Shown here: in pieces, positions 1-8,481 of the stretch
How the letters are laid out: every line of letters starts with the position of its first letter
How positions within the stretch are numbered: position 1 is the first letter of the stretch
Source of the DNA: Baffinella frigidus
Lineage: Eukaryota; Cryptophyceae; Cryptomonadales; Baffinellaceae
Assembly: GCA_026770585.1 (NCBI GenBank)
Contig: MU647893.1
Coordinates: 3,640-24,717 of the forward strand
Reading direction: 5' to 3'
DNA: 21,078 bases
Program-made: the position numbers and the translations under genes
Notes under the pieces: model-generated
Database searches by the model: none
Seen by the model: the letters and a program-made list of their open reading frames with translations, nothing else
Told to the model about the DNA's origin: nothing

Positions 1-779
1 CTGAACACTTCCGATGTCAGAAGTATGACACCGAGTCGCTTTACAAACATGGATAAGGTTGTCGGTTGGTGTCAGATGGGTTGATTTTGGGTCGTTTTTG
101 TACTAGCCATGCCCATGTCCCTAAAGTCCTCTACCGAAAGACCGCTGACGAAGTATGTCAGGACTGAACACTTCCTATGTCAGTTAGGTCACTTAGGGTG
201 ATATTTGGGCTGTTTTTGTACCAACTATGCCCGCAACCACTTGGGTGTACTAAAGCCCTCTACCGAAAGACCGCTAACGAAGTATGTCAGTACTGAACAC
301 TTCCTATGTCAGTTGGGTCACTTAGGGTGATATTTGGGCCGTTTTGTACCAACATGGAGCTAGTTCGTTAGCGGTAACTCCTAACGGACTGGTCGAGGAT
401 GGAGAGGTAGAGTGTTTTACTACACGAAATCACTCCATCGAGTGTGACATAGAGCCGCTTTACAAACATGGATACGGTTGTCGGTTGGTGACCGAGTGGG
501 CTGTTTTCGTGCTGTTTTTGTACTAGCCGTGCCCTATTGGCTATACGTGTGGGTCGCTTGACCAGGCCGTAATGTGGTACAAATTCAGCGACTTTACTAC
601 CCCGAGACGTATATCCAAGTCTATGCGGGGACTAGCTAACCCGGGTAATACAATACGTTGTGTATGGGCAACAACACGTATTGCACATTGCACAGGCCGG
701 TTGATATCATGGTCCGATATGCCATCTACATCTCAAGCATACCTGTGCATCCCACAGACACCCGTATCAAACTCGCCAT
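1..779. repeat. Repeat-rich non-coding left end
   Basis: I see no convincing gene here. A unit of about 129 bp occurs twice in tandem, beginning at 121 and 250 with CTAAAG(T/C)CCTCTACCG and running into TATTTGGGC; a third partial copy of its 3' half lies at 1-20. A second sequence occurs at about 32-113 and again at about 451-533 (core GCTTTACAAACATGGATA). A degenerate copy of palindromic element A lies at 362-390, and a copy of dispersed element B at about 536-615. The short open frames at 344-526 and 572-817 consist of repeat sequence and are not called as genes. Confidence 0.75.
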
Positions 780-1682
780 ATGAAGCGCTCCAATGCGACC
801 TTCGCGGAGTGCGATGACCTTTCCGGGTGGGACATATCCGCAACCGACAAAGGAGACCATCGGCTGTTGAAACATCTCCGCCCGCACCAGAATGCCATCT
901 CTGAGATGCCGATGAAAGACTTATTCGACGTCGTTGCACCCGTGACGTTGCCGAAGTCGGTGATGGACGAGTCGACTGGACACGGCGACGTCTATGAGGC
1001 GTTCTGGCGGACCACCAACATCAGTTTCCGTGGCGTATTCATCAACAGCGAGCCTACATGGGGGCATGCGGAATACCGGAACGGTATGTCGTACACGGGC
1101 ATGCTCAAGGGGGGTCGGTCGCATGGGTTCGGTGTGAAACGCATGGGGGCAAGTCTTTACAAGGGTCGGTTCAAAGAAGGGGCTCGCCATGGACTGGGAC
1201 TTCTTCTCGATTCGCACAACTTCCGTCTTTACAGTGGGGGGTTTCACCGCGACAAACCGCACGGACCGAGTCTCTGTATCATCTTCGGTTGGTCCAAGTC
1301 CAAGGCACGTCTTGAGCACACTCGCTCGCTGCTGCAGTTCGACCACGGTGTCTTGAAGTCTTGCATCAAGGCGCCGAAGATAAACGTAACCAGCCTCAAC
1401 GGGCTCACACCGGAGGAGTTTCTACAAGTATACAGAGAAGGGGAGAAGGCCCTCGAAGACGCCGTCGCAAGACATCGTCTTCGGGAGGTGGGGGCTGAAA
1501 AGGTCCTGTGGACGACTACTGTACATAAAGACGACAAGGGACTCGTCGATGAACCCGTCGATACATCTATCGATGGACTCTTCAACGGACTCGTCGATAT
1601 ACCCGTCGATGCACCAGTCGATACACCCGGCGACAGCGACACATTCGTCGATACAACAACCGCCCAGAGCGAGTATTGGTGA
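780..1682 (+). CDS. MORN-repeat protein
   Basis: A 300-aa protein. Residues about 82-165 hold three to four MORN-type repeats with the Y-x-G-x-x-x-x-G-x-x-H-G-x-G pattern: SYTGMLKGGRSHGFG near 104-118, LYKGRFKEGARHGLG near 126-140, and degenerate copies before and after. MORN repeats usually bind membrane lipids or act as scaffolds, and they are common in protists and their large viruses. The C-terminal 45 residues are a degenerate acidic repeat built on V-D-x-P-V-D, probably grown from a short DNA repeat. No signal peptide or membrane segment is visible. The start at 780 is the first ATG of the frame; no clear TATA box precedes it. A perfect hairpin begins 16 nt after the stop codon. The specific role is unknown, and a host-membrane or cytoskeleton interaction is only a guess. 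Confidence 0.8.
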   Translation: MKRSNATFAECDDLSGWDISATDKGDHRLLKHLRPHQNAISEMPMKDLFDVVAPVTLPKSVMDESTGHGDVYEAFWRTTNISFRGVFINSEPTWGHAEYRNGMSYTGMLKGGRSHGFGVKRMGASLYKGRFKEGARHGLGLLLDSHNFRLYSGGFHRDKPHGPSLCIIFGWSKSKARLEHTRSLLQFDHGVLKSCIKAPKINVTSLNGLTPEEFLQVYREGEKALEDAVARHRLREVGAEKVLWTTTVHKDDKGLVDEPVDTSIDGLFNGLVDIPVDAPVDTPGDSDTFVDTTTAQSEYW

Positions 1683-1697
1683 CGGGCACCCCAAGGA

Positions 1698-1720
1698 AGT
1701 CCTAGCCTGCGGCTAGGACT
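1698..1720. terminator. Hairpin after the MORN gene
   Basis: A perfect inverted repeat with 10-bp arms (AGTCCTAGCC / GGCTAGGACT) and a 3-nt loop begins 16 nt after the stop of the MORN gene. Its position matches the hairpins after the 928-aa and 420-aa genes. A transcript 3'-end or polyadenylation signal is inferred by analogy with the hairpin rule described for mimivirus. Confidence 0.5.
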
Positions 1721-1738
1721 CCTGTGGCTAGGACTGCG

Positions 1739-1893
1739 GTGGGGTGTGTAGGCGGGTGTGTAGGCGGGTGTGTAGGCGGGTGTGTAGGCGGGTGTGTAGG
1801 CGGGTGTGGGTGTGTGTGTGTGTGTGGGTGGAGGTGGATTTGGAGGTGGAAGTGGAAGTGGAGGTGGAGGTGGAGGTGCGTGTGTGTGTGTAA
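1739..1893. repeat. 12-bp minisatellite and GT/GGT microsatellite
   Basis: About five units of GTGTGTAGGCGG run from about 1741 to 1806. They are followed by a (GT)n tract and a purine-rich GGAGGTGGAAGTGG stretch to about 1893. Open frames across it, in either direction, encode only simple-sequence peptides. Confidence 0.85.
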
Positions 1894-2067
1894 TGGAGAT
1901 TCAATACACGGTTCTCCGACTGGTTGCATGTCAGTGCTTCATGCTACACTGGCGGCTATCCCTTAAGTGGCCAGCAGGTGAATAATCGCCCGTGGAAGCC
2001 CTAGGTAGGTCCTGTGGCCCTGCGGTACGGTGTACGGGCATGCTGGTCTCTTAAGGAATACGTCTCG

Positions 2068-2192
2068 CGGCAGTGAATTCGCTGTAAAATCAGTGAATTT
2101 GTACCAGATTGCGACCCGGTCAAACGACCCAGACGCATAGCCACTAGGGCATTCGTCTCTCCAGACGCATAGCCACTAGGGCATTCGTCTCT
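2068..2192 (-). repeat. Dispersed element B, inverted copy, with a 32-bp duplication
   Basis: Read on the minus strand, this stretch carries GTGGCTATGCGTCTGGGTCG and continues through GGTACAAATTCA, matching plus-strand copies at about 536-615 and 8977-9068. Within it a 32-bp unit (CCAGACGCATAGCCACTAGG...) is perfectly duplicated at 2129-2160 and 2161-2192. The surrounding 1894-2282 holds no gene that I can support. Confidence 0.7.
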
Positions 2193-2282
2193 ACATACAC
2201 TGTACGTCTCGATGTATGAAATTCAATAGAAAATAGCGCAGAGTGGGCCATTGTCAATGCGTAACACCAAGCGGAGAGACAG

Positions 2283-2309
2283 ACATGTTACTGTAACAGA
2301 GTAACATGT
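2283..2309. terminator. Hairpin abutting the stop of the 928-aa gene
   Basis: Perfect 10-bp arms (ACATGTTACT / AGTAACATGT) enclose a 7-nt loop. The hairpin lies 1 nt beyond the stop codon of the minus-strand gene that ends at 2311. It is likely a transcript 3'-end signal, inferred from position and from similar hairpins at 1698 and 9082. Confidence 0.55.
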
Positions 2310-2310
2310 T

Positions 2311-5097
2311 TCAAGAGAACAACCACCTTTTCTTCTGTTCTGGTTTCGGTACTGGTGGTGTCGCTTCTGGTGTCGGTGCTGGTGTCACTTCTGGTGTCGG
2401 TGCTGGTGTCGCTTCTGGTGTCGGTGCTGGTGTCGCTGCTGGTGTCGGCGAGGGTGGCGCTATTGGCAAGGATGGCTCTGCTGATGGCGTTGTTACCGGC
2501 TGCGGAAGTGGTGGCATGACCCCGTCGTATGATATCCCGGCATCAAACTTGTCCACCCCGAACAGTATCAGCAGAACGCAAATCGTATGTTCCACGATAC
2601 TCTTAGCATTGATCATATGCGTCTTATTAACAAGAGTCCATCGAAATGTCTTACACTGCATGGCTTTGAACACTTTGTATGTTTCAACTGCACTATCCGG
2701 GCGGGGGATACACTGCAGTAGTTGTGCCACCGTGTATTCTATATCCCCGCTGTTCGACATATCCATCCAACCAGGGAAGAGCTCTTGGAAGAGCAGAAGA
2801 CATCGATATTTGTACACAAACCGTCGCTGTTCACTTGAACGCAACACACCGACATTACTGGCCCCTTCGGGCAGCACATTTCTTGCAGTATGTCGTTGGT
2901 GCAACCACGTAGTATCACACGTTAAATCTTGATTTGCGGATGATGTGCATGTGTGTAGACATGCTACGAGGAGAGAGTTAAAGAACTTCAGCTTTGCATG
3001 CCACGACTTCCAATATTCCATGGGGTCTATCCCAGCCTTTGGGGTTGCAAACATTCCTTCACCTGTGATACTCGCATACTGCCCACATAACAATCGTACA
3101 AGCCCAGATAGGGCTTTGGTGTATCGTTTAGGCTTCGTCAGATTCTGCAAGATTTCATTGACACCGGAAGGGATCCCGGTTGACGAATCGATCGTCGAAC
3201 CGAATGTGCGTTTGACGGTCTCGTCGAGAGCTTTCTCTATCCCAGCAACATGCGCCCGTGTCCGGGACAGGTCTTTCAAACGGGATCTGTATGCTGTATA
3301 ACACGCAATGATTTCACCGAAGTCGTACTGTATGTGGATGCCTGTGGATGCTGTATTCACACGCAGAAGGGTCGCTGGTGCACGAGCTGTCTTCACCACA
3401 GGGGGCATATGGAGTACAGACGCCGGCAGTATTGCACCTGTCGCTAGACAACATTCCCGTGCAAACCCATACATTCGAGCGACAGCGACGAGTTCTGTAA
3501 AATAGGATGGTAGCACTACTCTCGACATTCGACGGGCTGCTGTATTGTTACCACCATGCAAGAACTCCATGAGGCGTTCCTTGGTCTTTGATGTGAAACT
3601 GGTGGGGTCTGCGTTGTGGCACCGACGAACCGTTGTATCCCATTTGCTGTCAGATACATTGAATGTATCGATGTTGAGATGCGATGCGAAACACTTGTGT
3701 AGCTCTGATAGACAGTCCGTGAACACGTAGACATCTAGTATCTGGTCTTGCCCAGTAACACCAGGTTTCAGTAGGTTGTACCATGAGACTATGTATGGGT
3801 TTCTGTGCTTCAACAACATCAGCAGATACATCGATTGCAGATCGCGACGATAGTGTAAAACAGTCGCGTTGAATTCATTATCCGGGGTGTATATTCGATC
3901 TTCAAATCGTGCGATATCGTCAACCTTAGGTCCCCATATTAGAGTCGCTTTCTTGGGAAACAGGTGGTTGCTGTTATGCAAAGCTTCTTGAGTTATAGCA
4001 TAGGGCGGGAAGGCACCGTCCGCCATCTTCTTCCAACACGTGTCGATAAAGATGATCGCATCAAATTCACCACCATCTGTGACAGACTTGTCGAATACAC
4101 GCATTTCAATCCCGTTGTCAGTTGAACCGGACACTATGTGATTGAAGTATGTCTCTGCAATCTGACGACCAAATGTCCTCTGCAGTACAAAACAACGAAC
4201 CCACAGTAGGACTTCAGCAATTAGGGTGTCAGCAGTGGTCTTCGACATGTTGTTGTTGTTGTCGGTGCCTTGTGGGATGCAATTTTGCGAGTCCAAGTGC
4301 CCGCAAAACGATGTTGCATTGACATGCTTCGAACCCTCTGCCGCTGTTTTTAGATGAGATTTACATATTATGAACACTCCATCGACAAACTGTTTCAACG
4401 TAGTCGACTCGGATTTGTTCGGTATGGAATGTACAAGCAATTGCTTCATCATAACTTCGATGACGCAACTCCATTCCGCCCCACTGTGTACACGAGAAGA
4501 TTGAAACGTGAAGAGTCGTGTCGTCAACTCTTTTGCATCGGATATGCAACAGGCGTCTATTTCGGGCTCAGAGGTTCCTCCTTTGATAGAATTACACCAC
4601 TTAGCGCGTACGATTTCTGCGGGGGTGCCGGGTTCGGTGTATATACCGCTCAAGCCTCTTATGACAGCCGCACAGGCCACGAGGATATCTTCACCCACAA
4701 CGCCCTCTATATGTGTAAATACAATACCAAACAGTCCAGTATCTGTATTTAATACCAACTCGTTGTTGACACTGGCGCCATACTGTAAAGCTGCGACCAG
4801 AAAGAATGTATCCAGTGACGTAGTGCCTTCAGGGAAATTGCTATGTCCGATAGAAATGGGAGGGGCTCCTTCGCTGCCATGCTGCATGTAGAGTTGTCGA
4901 ATCAGCAGGGTTGTCGGTTCGCTGTCAAAGCATTTCGAGATCGGGTCGAAGTACCACTTCGATTCCATGAACAGATCGTTAGGTTTGAGGGCTTCTGAGG
5001 TGTTGTCATGTGGTAATGACGTTCGAAACATAGCAAACAACAACTCCACGTGTCTGTCACTGAGAGCCTTCATGTCGTGTTCTATTTGATGTGCCAT
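2311..5097 (-). CDS. Large orphan protein, 928 aa, proline-rich tail
   Basis: I do not recognise this protein. It is a long, clean frame with mixed helical and beta character and no signal peptide or obvious membrane span. It has an Asn run (DNNNNM) near residue 277, a hydrophobic-acidic segment EFDAIIFIDTCWKKM in the middle, and a C-terminal tail of about 60 residues made of degenerate P-A-P-T-P-E-(A/V)-T units ending in KKRWLFS. The tail corresponds to the GGTGTC-rich repeat at 2347-2460. A TATA-like TTTATTTAAG at 5186-5177 lies about 80 nt upstream of the ATG; the identical 10-mer lies before the membrane-protein gene at 11502. The gene follows the terminase exon on the same strand, so it either lies inside a long terminase intron or follows a broken terminase. 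Size and neighbourhood suggest a virion or packaging protein such as a portal, but no motif supports this. A hairpin follows the stop directly. Confidence 0.75.
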   Translation of the reverse strand: MAHQIEHDMKALSDRHVELLFAMFRTSLPHDNTSEALKPNDLFMESKWYFDPISKCFDSEPTTLLIRQLYMQHGSEGAPPISIGHSNFPEGTTSLDTFFLVAALQYGASVNNELVLNTDTGLFGIVFTHIEGVVGEDILVACAAVIRGLSGIYTEPGTPAEIVRAKWCNSIKGGTSEPEIDACCISDAKELTTRLFTFQSSRVHSGAEWSCVIEVMMKQLLVHSIPNKSESTTLKQFVDGVFIICKSHLKTAAEGSKHVNATSFCGHLDSQNCIPQGTDNNNNMSKTTADTLIAEVLLWVRCFVLQRTFGRQIAETYFNHIVSGSTDNGIEMRVFDKSVTDGGEFDAIIFIDTCWKKMADGAFPPYAITQEALHNSNHLFPKKATLIWGPKVDDIARFEDRIYTPDNEFNATVLHYRRDLQSMYLLMLLKHRNPYIVSWYNLLKPGVTGQDQILDVYVFTDCLSELHKCFASHLNIDTFNVSDSKWDTTVRRCHNADPTSFTSKTKERLMEFLHGGNNTAARRMSRVVLPSYFTELVAVARMYGFARECCLATGAILPASVLHMPPVVKTARAPATLLRVNTASTGIHIQYDFGEIIACYTAYRSRLKDLSRTRAHVAGIEKALDETVKRTFGSTIDSSTGIPSGVNEILQNLTKPKRYTKALSGLVRLLCGQYASITGEGMFATPKAGIDPMEYWKSWHAKLKFFNSLLVACLHTCTSSANQDLTCDTTWLHQRHTARNVLPEGASNVGVLRSSEQRRFVYKYRCLLLFQELFPGWMDMSNSGDIEYTVAQLLQCIPRPDSAVETYKVFKAMQCKTFRWTLVNKTHMINAKSIVEHTICVLLILFGVDKFDAGISYDGVMPPLPQPVTTPSAEPSLPIAPPSPTPAATPAPTPEATPAPTPEVTPAPTPEATPPVPKPEQKKRWLFS

Positions 5098-5176
5098 GTG
5101 TATCCGGTCCTCTCAACGTCGCCGGTCTCACGTTAGAGCGGTTCACCGACCACATGGCGTTCGATCGACACCGCCA

Positions 5177-5186
5177 CTTAAATAAA
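5177..5186 (-). promoter_or_regulatory. TATA-like box for the 928-aa gene
   Basis: The minus strand reads TTTATTTAAG, identical to 11464-11473 on the plus strand. It lies about 80 nt before the ATG at 5097. A short upstream ATG at 5156 opens a 33-codon frame overlapping the main start. Confidence 0.45.
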
Positions 5187-5199
5187 CATATACAATCAA

Positions 5200-5313
5200 G
5201 GTGTGTGTGTGTGTGGGTGTGTGTGTGTGTGTGCGTGCGTGCGTGCGTGTGTGTGGGTGTGTGTGTGTGGGTGTGTGTGTGTGTATTTAGGTGTGTGTAT
5301 GTGTGTAGGTGTG
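5200..5313. repeat. TG/CA microsatellite inside the terminase intron
   Basis: About 110 nt of TG repeats with TGCG and TGGG interruptions. On the minus strand this is (CA)n directly behind the splice donor at 5320. Conceptual translation gives His-Thr repeats, typical of simple sequence read through, which argues that this is intron and not protein. Confidence 0.85.
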
Positions 5314-5320
5314 GCTGTAC

Positions 5321-6109
5321 CTTCGATGGGTACGAGCTGATGGTGCGCAGATCTCCTTGTCCCTCTGGCCCCTGTATATTCAGTTCTTCTTGGTTCTTAC
5401 GGTGGATCTTGAATGGGGCGACTTTCATCTCTGTGTATATCATATCGAGGAACTTGCATACGTTTCGCAGCAGCTTCTGAGAAATCCGCTTGCACGTAGA
5501 GTAGATGGAGCACTCCACCGCCGGGCATGCAAACATGAGCGCTGCACAGAAGAGAGAAATGCTGATGGTCTTGCCGAAGCGGCGAGGAGTTGAGATCAAG
5601 ACTTCCTGCTGTAGCGAATCCCATCCGTTGATCTCGAGCACCTTCTTATGAGCGCGTTCAAACGACCCTGGTTTCTCTGTTTTGAAGAAGACGCGCGTCG
5701 CGGATCGTAGGTATTCCTCGTGAAATAGCCGTTGGTGGTACGATCGCTTCCAACCGCAGCGATCGAGCGCGTTCAATGCTTCGCGGAGTCGAGCCATGTG
5801 GAAAAACCCGTCCCGTAGCGTGAACCCAATTGATTCCTGTGTTCCGTTGGAGGACGCGTCTACCACGGGTGCACCAGCTGTAACACTAAGCAATCGTAAT
5901 TTGCAAGCCGGCATGAGAGTGCTGGACCGGTCGTCTAATGATTGGTCGTGGCTATACTGCGCCGCGTATTGGCTGGTTGCCTTCTCAAAGGAACGCATTT
6001 GCGCACCGCTTAGACGCGTTCGAACGGATGTGAAGTCACTTGATCGATTCTTTTCAACTCCATGTGTCGCAAAACGACCAAGTCGTCTGCTCCTATGCGG
6101 CGGATGCAA
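5321..6109 (-). CDS. Terminase large subunit, N-terminal ATPase exon (partial)
   Basis: The terminase large subunit is the ATPase/nuclease motor that packages DNA into HK97-type capsids in tailed phages, herpesviruses and mirusviruses. This exon encodes 263 residues. Walker A is STPRRFGKT at 173-181, followed by a hydrophobic helix and the YSTCKRISQKLLRNV segment, in the order seen in herpesvirus UL15-type ATPases. The segment NIQGPEGQGDLRTISSYPSK ends the exon. The frame then reads AAG|GTACAG, a good splice donor at 5320, followed by a (CA)n tract. Walker B and the C-terminal nuclease domain, which should follow, were not found on this strand down to position 1. The gene is therefore split by a long intron (as in herpesviruses), broken, or continued outside the window. 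The start at 6109 is the longest option; an internal Met at residue 38 is possible. Seven GGTATG-core repeats lie upstream. Confidence 0.75.
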
Positions 6110-6122
6110 ACTACGTCACCGT

Positions 6123-6290
6123 CCCGCTTAAGAGGTATGCTGCATGCAGACTGCAAACCATCTCGCCGCTTCAGTGGTATGCCTCCGTGGTATGCCTCAG
6201 TGGTATGCCTCAGTGGTATGCCTCAGTGGTATGCCTGGCAGGCTGTGAGTGGGCCGCTTCAGGGGTATGACTGGCAGGCTGTGAGTGGGA
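6123..6290. repeat. Array of GGTATG-core repeats upstream of terminase
   Basis: Seven GGTATG cores occur at about 6134, 6176, 6188, 6201, 6214, 6227 and 6264. The central ones are spaced about 13 bp apart with the unit TCAGTGGTATGCC. Two copies of TGGCAGGCTGTGAGTGGG follow, at about 6235 and 6271. The array fills the space between the terminase start (6109, minus) and the 3' end of the gene that stops at 6417, so it may be a cluster of binding sites controlling terminase. The rest of 6110-6416 shows no gene. Confidence 0.7.
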
Positions 6291-6416
6291 TTGCACGTGC
6301 GCGGTCGAAAGATTGCACCCTACGATACCGAACAAACAGACACATGCAAGGGAATCTCGCTTTCACACATTGAATCTATGGTTGATTTTGTTGATACATT
6401 TCGCACTACAACTGAC

Positions 6417-7608
6417 TTATGCATGTTGGTCGGCGACAGCGCCCCCAAACAGGGAAGCGAGATACACGGTGATCTTCTGTTCCAGCGGGAAGGTGAGCTC
6501 GCCCGCGGCATTTTCACCGCCCGCGGCACCAGTGCCTGCATTGCCGGCACGCTGCCGCGATGAAACAGCATGAGTGTTGAGAATTGCGGTGTCGAGTGAA
6601 AATGTGTGTTTTGCGACGTACGCGTTCACCCCGTTCGCTTTGTCGTGGGCGAAGCAGTGTTCGATGGACTTACACGTGGCGACGGGCATGTCGCCATCCT
6701 CCCGAAGATCCTCGACAGTTTCACGTGGCAGTCGCATGTACGTCTCGCAGCATTGCTTGACGAATGGTGTGAGTTTTGCGAGCACCTCGACTGCGCAAAC
6801 GGTGTGATTGGGCCCGAATTTCGTGTTGTTTTGCGGCACCGACGAAGATGTGACGACCTGTTGCAGGTTGAGCTGGGGGCAGCTCATGGAGACTACCATC
6901 GGGGTGCGTTTGTGGAACGTAGGAACCAGCGTAACATTAGCACCAACGGACACGTTGCTGTACTGCTGGTACTTGTGCACAGCCTTTGCATAGGTTATAC
7001 CGATATCGTTGCAGACAGAGAACCCGGGGGAGCTGGTTGTACGGTTCTTCCCGAACAGCAGCTCCTCGCAGCACTGGGTTGTACCCAGTGCCTGTACAGG
7101 CTGGCTTGTGTTGATGTGGACATTGCCGGGTTCCCTGTTATTGGCGGACGATGCAAGCACCGATTGAACTCATGTCGGCTGCATGTGTGGCCACTGTGCA
7201 TGACGGGAGGGGCCGTCTGTACGGGGGCGCACCCGAGATAGGCATCGCGGGCGGCGGCTTTGTCACGATGCCCGCGGACTCTGCCCCGACGGCAGGCGGG
7301 CGGTTGGATGGCATCAGGTCCAACCGAGATTCTACTACATGTTTCAGGCTCGCCACTGCAGACGGGGAGGTCCGCGTATGCATGAATATGCGGGACATTG
7401 GCGGCGGTGGGTTGACGGCTGCGGGCGCCGAGACGGCGCTAGGTTGTATGCATTGGGGCTGGGGGGCAGACGGGTGTAGTTTATTGGGGCTGCTTTTCAG
7501 TTCGAATACGCGCGCCTTGTTTGCTGTCTGCCACTGACTCGAAAGCTTTCGCAGCTCGTCTGTCGAACCTAGCACATCGTGGGGGGAGGCATTTGTAGAC
7601 ACGAACAT
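6417..7608 (-). CDS. Two-exon orphan gene, possible virion structural protein
   Basis: Proposed join: exon 1 at 7608-7223, an 88-nt intron at 7222-7135 (CCCCC|GTACAG ... ATAACAG|GG), and exon 2 at 7134-6417, giving 367 aa in one frame. The donor hexamer GTACAG is the same as in the terminase gene. Exon 1 begins MFVSTNASPHDVLGSTDELR and then becomes proline- and alanine-rich (PSAPQPQ, NPPPP). Exon 2 is rich in beta-prone residues and cysteines (VSVGANVTLVPTFHKR, VEVLAKLTPFVKQCCETYM) and has a Gly/Ala patch (AGNAGTGAAGGENAAGE) near its end. No membrane span is evident. The start at 7608 fits a TATA box at 7645-7634, shared with the divergent ESCRT-III gene. I do not recognise the family; a triplex or other capsid-associated protein is only a guess. 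Without splicing, exon 2 would start at the ATG at 7160. Confidence 0.55.
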
Positions 7609-7633
7609 ATCTTTTCCGAAACGACTGAAGCTC

Positions 7634-7645
7634 TTATATATATAC
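7634..7645. promoter_or_regulatory. Shared bidirectional TATA box
   Basis: TTATATATATAC lies about 30 nt before the ATG at 7675 (plus) and about 26 nt before the ATG at 7608 (minus). Being nearly symmetrical, it can serve both divergent genes. Confidence 0.6.
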
Positions 7646-7674
7646 ACAGTCATCAACCACGTGCATGTGTGAGC

Positions 7675-8481
7675 ATGGCAAGCCACGTTGGTGGCATGCT
7701 GCACTACGAGAAACCGTCGTGCATGAAAGAGACACTCATGTCTGGCTGGATTTGGATGCGTGAGCAGGTGGATGTGGAGATCCGCAACCATACAACCGCC
7801 ATTATTGCGGAAAGCAACCTCTTGAGTGTGCGGGATAACATCGAGAAGAACAAGTTGAAAACGGCCACCGAACAAGACAGCCTTATGCGCGAACTGCGTA
7901 CAAAGGCCCGGGCGTGTAAACTCGGACCCAAAGAATTGCGGGTCGGGAACCTCAAGAAGCTGCTCCCCATGCTACAGCGCTGCAAGCGCTACCGCCAACA
8001 GACCGCGTTGGCCGGCCAGCAGTTGAGCCTCGTCGATATGCAGATTAACGCATTTGAAAACGGACGCTTCCAGAAGGAGATGACCGATACGCTACGAGCC
8101 AGTGTAATTGCAATGAAAAAGGTTGGCATTGCGGACGACGCCTCCGACGTGGACACGATTGTGATAGACATGGAAGAAACCATGGCAGCACAGAACGAGG
8201 TCTCAGAGTCTCTGACGTCGACGTTTGTCAACACCATGGAGGATGCAAGTGACGACAGCCTTATGCGTGAACTGATGGCCTTGATGGGGGACGACGACGA
8301 GGTTGCAGAAGAACCTACGACTACCGTAAGCCCGGCAGTTGCGGTGCCGCAAGTGGTGGTACTGCCGCCTATGCCTGTTTCCATTATGCAAGAAACTCGT
8401 GACACCAGTGACATTAGAGAAGACGCGGAGGGGGTATCACCGAGGAATGAGTTTGCATCATCGGCGGCGCAGGTCAATTAG
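7675..8481 (+). CDS. Snf7/CHMP4-like ESCRT-III protein
   Basis: ESCRT-III proteins of the Snf7 family polymerise on membrane necks and drive scission in budding, nuclear-envelope repair and cytokinesis. This 268-aa protein matches the family in length and order. It has a basic helical region at about 66-110 (KKLLPMLQRCKRYRQQ, close to the Snf7 helix-2 start). A long helix follows with INAFENGRFQKEMTDTLRAS at 124-143 and AMKKVG at 146-151. Next comes the helix-4 type segment with VDTIVIDMEETMAAQNEVSE (159-178). The acidic DDSLMRELMALMGDDDE near 193-209 is the counterpart of the CHMP4 DELMAELEEL region. The tail is proline-rich and unlike cellular members. The frame opens at 7579, but the TATA box at 7634-7645 would lie inside it, so the Met at 7675 is preferred. 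It is divergent from the orphan structural-type gene at 7608, which suggests co-expression. Confidence 0.85.
   Translation: MASHVGGMLHYEKPSCMKETLMSGWIWMREQVDVEIRNHTTAIIAESNLLSVRDNIEKNKLKTATEQDSLMRELRTKARACKLGPKELRVGNLKKLLPMLQRCKRYRQQTALAGQQLSLVDMQINAFENGRFQKEMTDTLRASVIAMKKVGIADDASDVDTIVIDMEETMAAQNEVSESLTSTFVNTMEDASDDSLMRELMALMGDDDEVAEEPTTTVSPAVAVPQVVVLPPMPVSIMQETRDTSDIREDAEGVSPRNEFASSAAQVN

Noticed and set aside
1702-1929. Minus-strand frame rich in His, Thr and Pro.
   Set aside because: It is translation of minisatellite and microsatellite DNA.
5057-5320. Continuation of the terminase frame through His-Thr repeats to a stop at 5057, including TLRGPD, which looks like a terminase motif.
   Set aside because: The repeat peptide is read-through of (CA)n, no AG acceptor fits the TLRGPD segment, and it is not followed by a hydrophobic Walker B strand. 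Chance resemblance is more likely.
6606-7241. 211-codon plus-strand frame.
   Set aside because: It overlaps both exons of the minus-strand spliced gene and has no promoter; its composition is that of an antisense frame.
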